In this document: piece after piece, positions 7,247 to 16,291 of the stretch
Position numbering within the stretch: the first letter of the stretch is position 1
How the letters are laid out: every line of letters starts with the position of its first letter
Origin: Candidatus Iainarchaeum andersonii SCGC AAA011-E11
Lineage (GTDB): Archaea > Iainarchaeota > Iainarchaeia > Iainarchaeales > Iainarchaeaceae
Length of the DNA stretch: 50,761 bases
Direction: 5' to 3'
Assembly (NCBI GenBank): GCA_000402355.1
Contig: AQRS01000040.1
Span: 1 to 50,761 of the forward strand
Made by a program: the position numbers and the translations under genes
Notes under the pieces: generated by a model
The model's database searches: none
Told to the model about the DNA's origin: nothing
Seen by the model: the letters and a program-made list of their open reading frames with translations, nothing else

Positions 7247-9103
7247 TCATTCCCTTATTACTTCAAGAACATCCCTGGTATTTTCAATTTTTTCCGCGAG
7301 CGCCTCCAGCTGCGCCCTGTTGCGCACGTTTATCCTGAAGCTGCAGACCGTGGTGTTTGCCTGGCCTTTTTTCGCGTTCACGTAATTCACTTTCACGTTG
7401 CTCTTTGAAAAAGTTTCCAGGAGGTCCTTGAGTATCGTTATCCTGTCGTTTGCCTTCACTGAAAGGTTCACTTCGTAGTTTTGCTCCTCGTTGCGCCATT
7501 CCACATCAAGTTTTTTGAGCCCGAGCTTTGCGGCTTCCGGGCAGTCCGCACGGTGCACCGAAATTTTTCTTTTCTTGGTCTTGAATCCTATTATGTTGTC
7601 CCCGGGAACCGGCGAGCAGCATTTTGCAAGCCTTACTTTTGTCGAGTCCGTTTTTATTGCGTGGCTCATGCTCCTCCGCATGGCCGCATTTTCCGGCGTT
7701 TTTTTGATGTTCAGCCTTACCCTTATCTTGCTTTTCGCTTTGGAGGTTTTCGCGAAGTTCAGCCACGAGACTTTCGGGGTTTGGCTCTGCGAAGTGGTTA
7801 TTTCAACCACATCCCCGTTTTTTATCTGCGTGTTCAGTGATGCAATGTTCCCGTTTATTTTTGCGCTCTGGCACCTGTTGCCTATTTCCGTGTGCACTGC
7901 GTAAGCAAAATCAATGACTGTTGCGCCTTCCGGGAGCTCGATAACCTGCCCCTTTGGGGTCATGGCGAACACCTGCCCCCCGAACAAATCCATTTCCGTG
8001 CTCTGGTTTTCCTCTTTCTTCCATTCGAGGACTTGCTTCATCCACTCTATTTTCCTGTCGTATTTCGAGTCCGCTTCCTCACCCTTGTACATCCAGTGTG
8101 ATTGCCCCCCGAATTCCGCGAAATCATTCATTTCCTTCGTCCTCACCTGTATTTCCACCGCGTTCCCGTTTTCAGTCGTCACGGTTGTGTGCAGCGATCT
8201 GTAGCCGTTAGCCTTCGGCTTTGCAATGTAATCGTCGAACTCCCCCGGGATTGCTTTCCAGTTGCTGTGGATTATCCCGAGGGCTTCATAGGAGTCCTTT
8301 TCAGATTCAACTATTACTCGCAGCGCGTTTATGTCCATTACTTTCTGTAAAGGGTTTTTTTTTCTCTGCATTTTCTCGAACGTGCTGTAAACCGTTTTTG
8401 TCCTCCCCACAACCGAGGCCTTTATTCCGGCTTTCCCCATTTCGTCTTCAAGCCTAGCTTTCACATTCTGCACGTCATGCCTTCCCTTTTCCACTATTTT
8501 CTGCACTTCCTTCTCTATGAGCGCATACTTCTCCGGTTCCCGGTGCCTGAAAATCAGGTCGTTCATTTCTGTGGAGATGTAATAAACCCCTATTTTGTGC
8601 GCGAGGTTCGCGAAAATATCCTTTGTTTCGTTTAGGAATTCATGTTTTTTTTCCTTTGGCAGCCTGCCTATTTTCCTCAGTATGTCGAGCCTTTCGGCCA
8701 GTTCCAGCATGACGACATCCTGATTGGCTGAAAGCACGATTATGAGTTTTTTTCTCGAGTTTTCCTTGTCCAGCGGTTTGAACAAAAGCGCCTTTTCCAG
8801 CCTCATTTTCTCCTGAACCATTGCAAGCGTTTTCTCGCCAAACGCCTGCGCCACATCCTTTTCCGGTATGCCGTGCTTCACAATGTTGTGAATAAGCCCT
8901 GCTGTCACAACCCCTTTTTCCATGCCCATTTCAAGGAGTATTTCCGCCACTCCGATGTTGTGCGCATAGTAAAGCTCCTCGTTCAGGCCGCTTGCCTTGC
9001 ACATTTTACTGATTAGCGCGAAAGCCTTTTCCGGTGCTGCGGCATCTCCAAAACTCCTGCCAAATTTTTCCATGAATTCCGCGGCAATCCCGGTTTCTGC
9101 CAT
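7247..9103 (-). CDS. relA: RelA-type (p)ppGpp synthetase (long RelA/SpoT homolog)
   Basis: A 618-residue RSH protein with the full bacterial layout: N-terminal HD-like domain (about 25-170), synthetase (about 225-345), TGS (about 377-440), CHC zinc-finger-like segment (CC at 495-496, H517, C521) and C-terminal ACT domain. Synthetase residues are present: GRTKTVYSTFEK (233-244), YRSLHT (301-306), EIQVRT (317-322), H336. The hydrolase signature HD is HN (72-73) and the following ED is missing. Residues 288-291 read EFDD, the acidic EXDD form known from synthetase-only RelA. I infer a monofunctional synthetase. The ATG at 9103 is preferred over a TTG at 9151 because a TATA-like CTATAATAC lies about 25 bases before it. 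RSH proteins are rare in archaea. Confidence 0.93.
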   Translation of the reverse strand: MAETGIAAEFMEKFGRSFGDAAAPEKAFALISKMCKASGLNEELYYAHNIGVAEILLEMGMEKGVVTAGLIHNIVKHGIPEKDVAQAFGEKTLAMVQEKMRLEKALLFKPLDKENSRKKLIIVLSANQDVVMLELAERLDILRKIGRLPKEKKHEFLNETKDIFANLAHKIGVYYISTEMNDLIFRHREPEKYALIEKEVQKIVEKGRHDVQNVKARLEDEMGKAGIKASVVGRTKTVYSTFEKMQRKKNPLQKVMDINALRVIVESEKDSYEALGIIHSNWKAIPGEFDDYIAKPKANGYRSLHTTVTTENGNAVEIQVRTKEMNDFAEFGGQSHWMYKGEEADSKYDRKIEWMKQVLEWKKEENQSTEMDLFGGQVFAMTPKGQVIELPEGATVIDFAYAVHTEIGNRCQSAKINGNIASLNTQIKNGDVVEITTSQSQTPKVSWLNFAKTSKAKSKIRVRLNIKKTPENAAMRRSMSHAIKTDSTKVRLAKCCSPVPGDNIIGFKTKKRKISVHRADCPEAAKLGLKKLDVEWRNEEQNYEVNLSVKANDRITILKDLLETFSKSNVKVNYVNAKKGQANTTVCSFRINVRNRAQLEALAEKIENTRDVLEVIRE

Positions 9104-9154
9104 GTAATTAACTTTTGGGAAAAAAGTATTATAGTCCTTATCGTCCCGCAAACG

Positions 9155-9162
9155 TTTATAAA
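9155..9162 (+). promoter_or_regulatory. TATA box of corA
   Basis: TTTATAAA ends 28 bases before the corA ATG at 9191. That spacing fits an archaeal core promoter giving a leaderless or nearly leaderless mRNA. The divergent relA promoter lies in the same short gap. Confidence 0.55.
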
Positions 9163-9190
9163 GTTCGACACTTTCCTATACTTGGTTCAG

Positions 9191-10147
9191 ATGATAAAAT
9201 CAGCGATAGTGTTTGATTCCGGAAAAATGCGCAGCATTGCGCCCGAACAGCTTTCAGTGCCCGCGCAAAAGGGCTTTGTGTGGGTTGACGTCGAGAGGCC
9301 GGAGCAGGCCGATTATGGCTTTCTTGAGCATCTCCTGCCGCTTCACCCTTTGGCGTGGCAGGCAATGCAGGAGCCTTACGTGCGCCCGAAAATAACGGTT
9401 TTTGACGAGCACATTTTCATTGTTTTCCACGAGCCGCTGCTTGAAGGCAAGGCTGTTTCGTTTTCGCGCCTCGGTTTTTTTCTCGGAAAAAACTTTCTGG
9501 TTACCGTGCACAAGAAAACCCTGCGCTGCACCGATGCCGTGCTCAAGAGCCTGGACATCAACTCCTCGTTCCTGAAGAAAGGCCCCTCTTATATTGTTTA
9601 TGCGCTCCTTGACCGCATGGTGGACGATTATTTCCCGCTTTTGGATTCGCTTGACAACAAGTTTGATGAAGCCGAGTCAAAAGTGCTGGTGCATCACGAT
9701 GAAAAGGCCCTCGAAAAAATTTTTACGCTGAAGCGCGAAATCCTTGAGCTCAGGAAAAAGGCGATTCCGCAGCGCGAGGTCCTTTCCGCGCTTTCAAGGC
9801 ACGACTCCAAAACAGTGGAGCCTTCGCTCATAGTTTATTTCAGGGACGTTTATGACCACATGATAAGGGTGGACGAAATGCTTGATTCCTACCGTGATTT
9901 GGTCACAAGCCTTCTTGACGCGTACATTTCCGTGCAGTCCAACAAGCTCAACGAAACCATTAAGGTGCTTACTGTTATCGCAACCGCAACTCTGCCGTTG
10001 ACTCTGATAGTTGGGTTTTACGGAATGAATATAACTTTTCCCGAGTTGCGGTTCTTCGGCGCAAACTCGTACTTCTTCATTTTATTCATTATGCTGCTGG
10101 TAACAATAGTAATGGCCGTTTATTTCAGGAACAAGAAGTGGCTGTGA
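9191..10147 (+). CDS. corA: CorA-family magnesium/divalent cation transporter
   Basis: A 318-residue pentameric cation channel/transporter subunit. A long cytoplasmic alpha/beta and coiled region ends in two C-terminal transmembrane helices; the first closes with the diagnostic YGMN motif, the selectivity filter. The periplasmic loop is short and the C-terminus is basic (RNKKWL), as expected for a cytoplasmic tail. The ATG at 9191 is preferred over an upstream TTG because of TATA spacing. The stop overlaps the TIM start (TGATG), so the two are translationally coupled. Confidence 0.95.
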   Translation: MIKSAIVFDSGKMRSIAPEQLSVPAQKGFVWVDVERPEQADYGFLEHLLPLHPLAWQAMQEPYVRPKITVFDEHIFIVFHEPLLEGKAVSFSRLGFFLGKNFLVTVHKKTLRCTDAVLKSLDINSSFLKKGPSYIVYALLDRMVDDYFPLLDSLDNKFDEAESKVLVHHDEKALEKIFTLKREILELRKKAIPQREVLSALSRHDSKTVEPSLIVYFRDVYDHMIRVDEMLDSYRDLVTSLLDAYISVQSNKLNETIKVLTVIATATLPLTLIVGFYGMNITFPELRFFGANSYFFILFIMLLVTIVMAVYFRNKKWL

Positions 10148-10842
10148 TGGTGTCTTCCTATCTTTTCGTTAACTTCAAGACTTACAGTGAGGCGACCGGA
10201 AAAAAAGCGGTGCGCCTCGCAAAAATCCTCGCCTTTTTCAGCAGGAAGGGCGTTGAAATAATCCCTGTTGTGCAGGCTGTTGACCTCGCTTCCGTTTCTT
10301 CGGCTGTTTCACTGAAAATTTTTGGGCAGCATGCCGATCCCGTTTCTTTCGGCTCGAATACCGGCGCGGTTCTTCCAGAAGCCCTGAAAAGCGCGGGCGC
10401 ATACGGAACGATACTGAACCACGCGGAAAACAAGCGCCCCAATGAATTCATTGAAAAGGCGGTTCGCAGATGCAGGGACGCGGGTTTGAAGGTAATGCTC
10501 TGCGCGGAATCAATCCAACGCGCAAAGGAACTCGCTCGTTTTGCGCCTGACTTCATTGCCGTCGAACCACCGGAACTCATTGGCGGCGACATAAGCGTCA
10601 GCACCGCCAGGCCCGAACTGATCTCGGATTCGGTCGAGGCCATTCATTCCGTGGACAAAAAAACAATTGTCATCACCGGCGCGGGAATAAAAAATTCCGG
10701 AGACGTGAGGAAAGCTTTGGAGCTGGGCACAAAGGGTGTTTTCGTTGCCTCCGGAATAGTCAAGGCCGAAAGCCAAAAAAATGCGGTCAATGAACTGATG
10801 AAAGGCTTTCACCAACCCAATCCCCTGCGGGGATTCCGTTGA
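10147..10842 (+). CDS. tpiA: Triosephosphate isomerase (archaeal type)
   Basis: Interconverts glyceraldehyde 3-phosphate and dihydroxyacetone phosphate. The 231-residue length suits the compact archaeal form. Visible active-site elements are the substrate lysine in NFKTY (K11), the catalytic histidine in LNHAE, the catalytic glutamate in IAVEPPELIG, and the phosphate-binding GGDISVS and ITGAGI loops. The ATG at 10147 overlaps the corA stop. The last dozen residues (HQPNPLRGFR) look like a non-conserved tail. Confidence 0.95.
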   Translation: MVSSYLFVNFKTYSEATGKKAVRLAKILAFFSRKGVEIIPVVQAVDLASVSSAVSLKIFGQHADPVSFGSNTGAVLPEALKSAGAYGTILNHAENKRPNEFIEKAVRRCRDAGLKVMLCAESIQRAKELARFAPDFIAVEPPELIGGDISVSTARPELISDSVEAIHSVDKKTIVITGAGIKNSGDVRKALELGTKGVFVASGIVKAESQKNAVNELMKGFHQPNPLRGFR

Positions 10843-10866
10843 CGGTGTGTTTGCTTCGCTAGAAGT

Positions 10867-11277
10867 TCAAATGATTATGCCCTTTACAACGGTTTTTTTT
10901 CCGCCGCTTTTCTCGTAAGCCTCGAGGCCTTTCTTAAGCACATTCAGGCCGAGCAAAGCGCATTTCATCCGAGTCTGTATTATGCCGCCAAGTTCTCCCA
11001 GGAGCTGCTCATCGGAAATTTTTTTCGCGTGCTTGACGCTTTTCCCTTTTGCCATTTCCGTCAAAAGGGATTCGGCTGCCGTGCTTATTGCGCAGCCGCT
11101 GCCCAAGAATTTTATGTCCTGTATTTTGCCTTCGCCGATTTTCATTGTGAAGTAAACATTGTCGCCGCATGTGGGGTTCCCGCCCTGTGCCTCGACATCC
11201 GCGCCCTCGAGCTTTCCCCTGTTCACCGGGTTCTTGTACAGGTCAAGTATTATTTCCGTGTAAATCTCTTTTTTCAT
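10867..11277 (-). CDS. sufU: SufU/IscU-type iron-sulfur scaffold protein
   Basis: A 136-residue U-type scaffold that takes sulfur from the desulfurase. The three conserved cysteines sit at C37 (NPTCGD), C62 (GSGCAIS) and C106 (RMKCALL), with D39 beside the first. It is the last gene of the SUF operon and its ATG abuts the sufS stop. Whether it acts as a cluster scaffold (IscU-like) or a zinc-dependent sulfur acceptor (SufU-like) is open; the partner SufS favours the latter. Confidence 0.92.
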   Translation of the reverse strand: MKKEIYTEIILDLYKNPVNRGKLEGADVEAQGGNPTCGDNVYFTMKIGEGKIQDIKFLGSGCAISTAAESLLTEMAKGKSVKHAKKISDEQLLGELGGIIQTRMKCALLGLNVLKKGLEAYEKSGGKKTVVKGIII

Positions 11278-12495
11278 TCAGACACCGAAGACTTTTTTCG
11301 CGCGAATTATTCCGTCCGCGAGCCTGTCAATTTCTTCAGGGGTGTTGTAAATGTAGAATGACGCCCTCGCAACGCCCTGTATTCCCATTTCATTCATTAA
11401 CGGCTGTGCGCAGTGATTGCCGGAACGTATTGCGACGGCATTTTCGTCAAGTATTCCCGCAACGTCATGCGGATGCACATTATTCAGGTTGAACGCAATG
11501 ATTCCGGTCCTTTCGCCGGCTTTCGGGCCGTAGAGCTTTACGCCGTTGATTTCAGAGAGCCTCTTCAGCCCGTATTTCAGCAGCCTTTGTTCCTGCGCGC
11601 GTATCCCGGCAAACCCGATTTTTTTGAGGTAATCGATTGCCGCGCCAAAGCCTATTGCCCCGGCAATGTTAGGCGTTCCGGCCTCGAATTTCCATGGCAG
11701 TTTATTCCACGTGCTTTTTTCGAACGTCACTTCAGAAATCATGTCTCCGCCAGTCAAAAAAGGCGGCATTTCCCCGAGCATTTCTTCCTTTCCCCAGAGC
11801 ACGCCGATTCCTGTCGGCCCGAGCATTTTGTGCGCGGAAAACGCCATGAAATCCGCGCCGGTTCCCTTTGCGTCTATTTTAATGTGCGGCACGGACTGTG
11901 CCGCATCGATTATGAAAATCGCGCCGTTTTTTTTGGCTTCTTTTGCCAGCCTCTTCACAGGGTTTATTGTGCCGAGTATGTTCGAGGCCTGCGTGACGGA
12001 AACTATTTTTGTCCTGTTGCCGATTTTCAGGGCAAAATCCTCGAGGTCCAGCTTTCCTTCGCGCGTTATTCCTGCAAAAACCAGTTTGGCTTTTTTTCTT
12101 TTCGCGAGCTCCTGCCACGGAACAAGGTTCGCGTGGTGCTCCATTTTCGTGAGCAGTATCTCGTCGCCTTCGGAAATTTTTTCTCCGAGCGAGTAGGCAA
12201 GGAGGTTCAGGCTCTCCGTAGCATTCTTCGTGAACACTATTTCCGCGGAATTTTTTGCGTTTATGAGGCGTGCGGTTTTTTCGTGGGCCTCCTCGTACTT
12301 GTCCGTTGCCTTCTGGCTCAGGAAATTGAGTCCGCGATGAACATTCGCATTGTAATTTTCGTAGTATTCCTTCACCGCGTTTATTACGCTGCGCGGCTTT
12401 TGCGTGGTTGCCGCATTGTCCAGGTAGGCGATTTGCTTTCCGTTGTGCCTTATCCTGAGAATCGGGAAATCCTGCCTGATTTTTCGTGCATCCAT
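11278..12495 (-). CDS. sufS: Cysteine desulfurase SufS (group II)
   Basis: A PLP enzyme of 405 residues that removes sulfur from cysteine for cluster assembly. Visible signatures are YLDNAATTQKP near the N-terminus, the histidine in MEHHANLVPW, the PLP aspartate/glutamine in IIDAAQSVPH, the PLP lysine K223 in FSAHKMLGPTG, and the persulfide cysteine C362 in RSGNHCAQP. The RSGHHC-like form marks the SufS/CsdA branch rather than IscS. It sits between sufD and sufU and is probably co-transcribed with them. Confidence 0.95.
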   Translation of the reverse strand: MDARKIRQDFPILRIRHNGKQIAYLDNAATTQKPRSVINAVKEYYENYNANVHRGLNFLSQKATDKYEEAHEKTARLINAKNSAEIVFTKNATESLNLLAYSLGEKISEGDEILLTKMEHHANLVPWQELAKRKKAKLVFAGITREGKLDLEDFALKIGNRTKIVSVTQASNILGTINPVKRLAKEAKKNGAIFIIDAAQSVPHIKIDAKGTGADFMAFSAHKMLGPTGIGVLWGKEEMLGEMPPFLTGGDMISEVTFEKSTWNKLPWKFEAGTPNIAGAIGFGAAIDYLKKIGFAGIRAQEQRLLKYGLKRLSEINGVKLYGPKAGERTGIIAFNLNNVHPHDVAGILDENAVAIRSGNHCAQPLMNEMGIQGVARASFYIYNTPEEIDRLADGIIRAKKVFGV

Positions 12496-12499
12496 GGTG

Positions 12500-13609
12500 T
12501 CATTTTCCGGACAATTGTTTCCCTATTTCTTCTTTTATTGGTTTCCTCACGCCTTCAGGGAGCAGGAAAACCACGCTTTCCAGGAAACTTTCGACTATTA
12601 TGTCCTTGGCGTCTTCCTTTCCAATGCCGCGGGATTGCAGGTAATAAAGCTGCTCGTCCTCTATCCTCTCAACGGTTGCGGAATGCGTTGCCTTGACCTC
12701 ATCGGTTTCGATTTCGAGGCCGGGAATCTGGTTGCTCCTCGCCTTTTCCCCGAGAATCATGCTGTTGCATTCAAGCAGCGCGTTCGTTCCATCGGCTCCT
12801 GGCCTTATTCTTATCATTCCGTCAAAAACGTTTGTGCACTCGTCCTTGAGTGCCGCCTTAAATACGGCATGGCTTTTGCTGTTGGTTGTTTTGTGCAGGG
12901 CCACGTAGTTCAAATCATAATGCTTTTTGCCTTTTCCGAAAAGAATGCTGTAATCGAGTGCTGTCGAGCCTTCTCCCGCGAGGATTGCGGTTGCTTTTGC
13001 CCTCACGTATGAGCCGTCAAACCAGCTCGCATTGTTCGTCAACGAAGCGTCTTTTTCTAGTATGCTTTGCTGGTGGAAGAATTTGTCTGCAGTGTTCAAA
13101 TGCAGTGTCGCAAGCGTAACCCTCGCGCCCTCACGCACAAGCAGAGTGCAGTTGCAGAGCAATTTTGCCTCGCCTTTGAGCGCCTGTGTTATTTGCGCTT
13201 CGCAGTTTTTCTCGGCAATTATGAAGTACTTTATGCACACCTCTTCGCCCGCTTCAACCGTTATTTCCGCGTTCGTTTTCCCGCTTGCCGTTATTACGAA
13301 AGAATCCGAGAAGTTTGCGTTGATGAATGCCTCGAACTGGTCTTTAGGGGCTTCCTCCATTGAAAGAATTTTCTTTATCGTTTCAGGGTTTTTTTCCGTG
13401 AATTCCCAGAGACTTTGCAGTTTCGCGCCCGCGGCTTTGACTTTTGCCTTTCCATTGCTTTTTTCCAGGCTTTCATCAAGCCTCGCTATGCTGGAGTACT
13501 TGCTTTTTTTTACCGGCCTCGCGGCAAAGATTTCAAGGTTTTTTTTCCTGTATTCCTCGAGCAGCTTCGCGCCGTCCGTTGCTCCTGTGAGGGTAGCTAT
13601 TTTCTGCAA
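12500..13609 (-). CDS. sufD: SufD, Fe-S assembly scaffold subunit
   Basis: A 369-residue beta-helix protein that pairs with SufB on the SufC ATPase. The C-terminal half carries the shared SufB/SufD core, including HKTTNSKSHAVFKAAL, NSMILGEKARSNQIPGLEI, VKATHSATVERIEDEQLYYL and SRGIGKEDA. It lacks the extra SufB segment and is shorter. A separate SufD alongside SufB is the bacterial-like arrangement; many archaea have only SufB and SufC. Six bases separate it from sufB. Confidence 0.93.
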   Translation of the reverse strand: MQKIATLTGATDGAKLLEEYRKKNLEIFAARPVKKSKYSSIARLDESLEKSNGKAKVKAAGAKLQSLWEFTEKNPETIKKILSMEEAPKDQFEAFINANFSDSFVITASGKTNAEITVEAGEEVCIKYFIIAEKNCEAQITQALKGEAKLLCNCTLLVREGARVTLATLHLNTADKFFHQQSILEKDASLTNNASWFDGSYVRAKATAILAGEGSTALDYSILFGKGKKHYDLNYVALHKTTNSKSHAVFKAALKDECTNVFDGMIRIRPGADGTNALLECNSMILGEKARSNQIPGLEIETDEVKATHSATVERIEDEQLYYLQSRGIGKEDAKDIIVESFLESVVFLLPEGVRKPIKEEIGKQLSGK

Positions 13610-13615
13610 GAGCCT

Positions 13616-16291
13616 TCACCCCACGGAGTTTTCCATTTCCATTTCAATGAGCCTGTTCAATTCAACAGAGTATTCAAGCGGCAGGGTTTTGGTGAACGGC
13701 TGTATGAAGCCGAGCACAATAAGCGTCAGCGCTTCCGCTTGGGATAGGCCGCGCGAAGTAAGGTAGAATATCTGGTCATCGCCAATCTTGCCGACCGTTG
13801 CCTCGTGCGCTATTGTCGCGGTTGGCTCGTCTATTTCCATGTAAGGATAAGTGTCGCTCCTCGAACCCTTGTCCAGTATGAGTGCGTCGCAGGTCACGTT
13901 GCTTTTCACGTTCCTGCAGCCTTTCACTACCTTAACGAGGCCGCGGTAGCTGCTTCTTCCCCCGTCCTTGCTGATGCTTTTGCTTGTAATCTTGCTTGTG
14001 GTGTTGCTTGCAAGGTGCACTGCCTTTGCCCCCGCGTCCTGGTGCTGGCCCTTTCCGGAAAGCGCAATGCTTAATACTTCGCCCCTTGCGCCTTCTTCCA
14101 TCAGGTATATTGCGGGGTATTTCATGGTTACTTTAGAATTGTGTACAATAAAGCCTTGCGATACAAAATTGCCTGTGCCGTCAACTTCAATGTCCCAAGT
14201 AGGCAATGGTTCTAAACTAGGTTCAGAAACATTCACTGGCACGATTTCTGCATCCTGCCCTAGTATGATGCCGGAGCGCCCAACTGCCTGCTTGGTTCGC
14301 AAGATGCGATCTGGCGAGCTAAGGGCTTTTTCGCGCAGCACAGGGCTGACGAAACCGAGCAATCTTTCATCAATATTAAAGTCCAAGCGGTGTGATCCGT
14401 GTGTAGTGCACTTCACTCCCATTATAGTCACGGTTTTCGGTTCGCTGAACTCAGTGTACAGGCGTGATGTGATTCCGAGCGTTACAAGGATTGAGGAAAT
14501 ATCTTCTAACAATGGTCGATTGACAGATTTTATGGAAAAAATGCGGTCATTTATACAGCCATCTGCGTCCAGATAACCCGCAACAAAAGCCAGGCGCTGT
14601 GATTCAGGCAAAGACCACACCCACTCTGGAACCCGCTTATCTCCAGCCTTCCCTTTGAAGCCATTAATTTGGAAGAATTCCGCCAGCTCCTTGCTGTTCC
14701 ATGCCAAGTGGTTTCCATCAGGGCGCTCTGTTGGTTGCGCATCAATGAGCATTGTCATGGTGTTCATGAGTTTACCGCGGGCGCGGTCCTCACGCGGAGT
14801 TGAAAAACCCACTTTTGCAAAGCGTATTACGCCCGCAGTTTTAGCCTCTTGGACTTCAATGTCCCCGTCGCCTAACCAATACCCAAACAGCCACATAATT
14901 TCATTGTCCGTGCATTCTGTCTGAATCATTTTGGGGAAGCGCTGGCGGGTCATTGTAAGGTCACTGACGTATTGGTTGAGGGAGGAAAACTTAGTGGTCA
15001 GGTCTGGCGCTTCAAGTCTGTGTGGCTGCCCGTAATCAATTGAAGTGCGCGGAATAATCGCTTCACTCAATTGATCTGCCCTGACATAGCCTAATCGGTA
15101 GCGCCCCAGTTTTTTGGGGTTTTCGGGATTGTGTATGTAGGAATAAAAAGGGTGGTTTGCGGTGACACGCAGTTTGCGCTCGCCCACTGAAACCTCATGG
15201 ACTTTCTGATATCCTGAAAACTGCTTGACAGTTACGGAGCGGAAACACAATTTCCCGGAACTTTCATCAAACGACAAAACCTTGTCTCCGACTTCAAGTG
15301 ATTCTATGGTCTTGATTCCTTCCGGCGTTGTCACGGTGCTGCCTTGTGCCAAACAGCCAAGGTTCCCGTCAACCCATTCAACTGTCGCGTTCCTGTACGC
15401 GAATGCGCGTTTCGTCACTAAATTGTAAATGTTGTTCGCCCAGTTCTGTATGGTAGTGTACCTGAGTTGCGCGCCCTGCTTTGCGGTCACCTCAACGACT
15501 GCGGCGTGCAGTGATTGCGTTGAAAAGCGCGGCGCTGTGCAACCTTCTACATAGTGAACCTGCGAGCCCTCATCGCCTATAATGAGTGTTCTTTCGAATT
15601 GCCCGAAGCTTTCCGCGTTTATCCTGAAGTATGCCTGCAGGGGTATCCCCACTTTCACGTTTTTCGGCACAAAAACAAAACTTCCGCCTGACCAAACCGC
15701 GCTATTCAGTGCGGCAAACTTGTTGTCATTGTAAGGGATTATTTTTCCGAAGTATTGCTTCACTATATCCTCGTGCTCCTTGAGGCCCTGGTCCATTGAC
15801 ATGAATATCACGCCTTTTTTCTGGAGGTCTTCGCGTATGCTGCTGTACATCACTTCGGAATCGTACTGCGCCTCCACTCCTGCCAAAAATTTCCTCTCCG
15901 CCTCGGGAATGCCGAGCCTCTCGAATGTTTCCTTGACCTCTTTTGGCACGTCATCCCAGCTCTTCATGTTTTCCTGCGATGCCTTCATGTAGTAAATGAT
16001 TTCATCGAAATTTATTTCCCCGAGGTCCGCGCCCCATTTCGGCATTGGCATTTCCATGAATGCCTTCAATGCCCTGAGCCTGAAGTCCAGCATCCAGTTT
16101 GGTTCCTTTTTTATTTCGGATATTTTCCTGACTGTTTCTTCGTTCAGGCCCTTGGCGAAAATAGTTTCATAGTTTTTCGTGCCGTAATTGAAATCGTATT
16201 TGGAGTAATCCACCTGCGCCAATGCGCGTTCCTTGCCCCTGTCAAGGGTTTGCTTTGTTCCCGCGTTCTTCATTTTTTCTTCGCCCATCAT
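13616..16291 (-). CDS. sufB: SufB, Fe-S cluster assembly scaffold, with an intein
   Basis: The 891-residue precursor holds a 485-residue SufB interrupted after WVDGNLG by a 406-residue intein (residues 313-718), resuming at SKVTMKYPA. SufB carries nascent clusters in the SufBCD complex. The extein shows typical blocks: VPKNVKVGIPLQAYFRIN, GCTAPRFSTQSLHAAVVEV, SRSDTYPYMEIDE and HEATVGKIGDDQIFYLTSRG. Two adjacent ATGs (16291, 16288) overlap the sufC stop, indicating coupling. Splicing is required for a functional scaffold because the insertion lies in the conserved core. Confidence 0.96.
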   Translation of the reverse strand: MMGEEKMKNAGTKQTLDRGKERALAQVDYSKYDFNYGTKNYETIFAKGLNEETVRKISEIKKEPNWMLDFRLRALKAFMEMPMPKWGADLGEINFDEIIYYMKASQENMKSWDDVPKEVKETFERLGIPEAERKFLAGVEAQYDSEVMYSSIREDLQKKGVIFMSMDQGLKEHEDIVKQYFGKIIPYNDNKFAALNSAVWSGGSFVFVPKNVKVGIPLQAYFRINAESFGQFERTLIIGDEGSQVHYVEGCTAPRFSTQSLHAAVVEVTAKQGAQLRYTTIQNWANNIYNLVTKRAFAYRNATVEWVDGNLGCLAQGSTVTTPEGIKTIESLEVGDKVLSFDESSGKLCFRSVTVKQFSGYQKVHEVSVGERKLRVTANHPFYSYIHNPENPKKLGRYRLGYVRADQLSEAIIPRTSIDYGQPHRLEAPDLTTKFSSLNQYVSDLTMTRQRFPKMIQTECTDNEIMWLFGYWLGDGDIEVQEAKTAGVIRFAKVGFSTPREDRARGKLMNTMTMLIDAQPTERPDGNHLAWNSKELAEFFQINGFKGKAGDKRVPEWVWSLPESQRLAFVAGYLDADGCINDRIFSIKSVNRPLLEDISSILVTLGITSRLYTEFSEPKTVTIMGVKCTTHGSHRLDFNIDERLLGFVSPVLREKALSSPDRILRTKQAVGRSGIILGQDAEIVPVNVSEPSLEPLPTWDIEVDGTGNFVSQGFIVHNSKVTMKYPAIYLMEEGARGEVLSIALSGKGQHQDAGAKAVHLASNTTSKITSKSISKDGGRSSYRGLVKVVKGCRNVKSNVTCDALILDKGSRSDTYPYMEIDEPTATIAHEATVGKIGDDQIFYLTSRGLSQAEALTLIVLGFIQPFTKTLPLEYSVELNRLIEMEMENSVG
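14138..15355 (-). other. Intein in SufB with a LAGLIDADG homing endonuclease domain
   Basis: The 406-residue intein begins with Cys (block A, CLAQGSTVTT), has the block B histidine in RVTANHPFYSY, endonuclease motifs LFGYWLGDGDI and FVAGYLDADGCI, and ends with block F (WDIEVDGTGNFVSQGFIVHN), giving the terminal His-Asn; the +1 extein residue is Ser. All residues for a class 1 splice are present and both acidic endonuclease residues are intact, so it looks splicing-competent and possibly still mobile. The site, in the NLG/SKVTMKYPA motif of SufB, is a very conserved stretch. Confidence 0.95.

Noticed and set aside
11413..12696. A long 427-codon plus-strand frame opposite sufS and sufD
   Set aside because: Antisense shadow; sufS and sufD are unmistakable and this translation has no family features.
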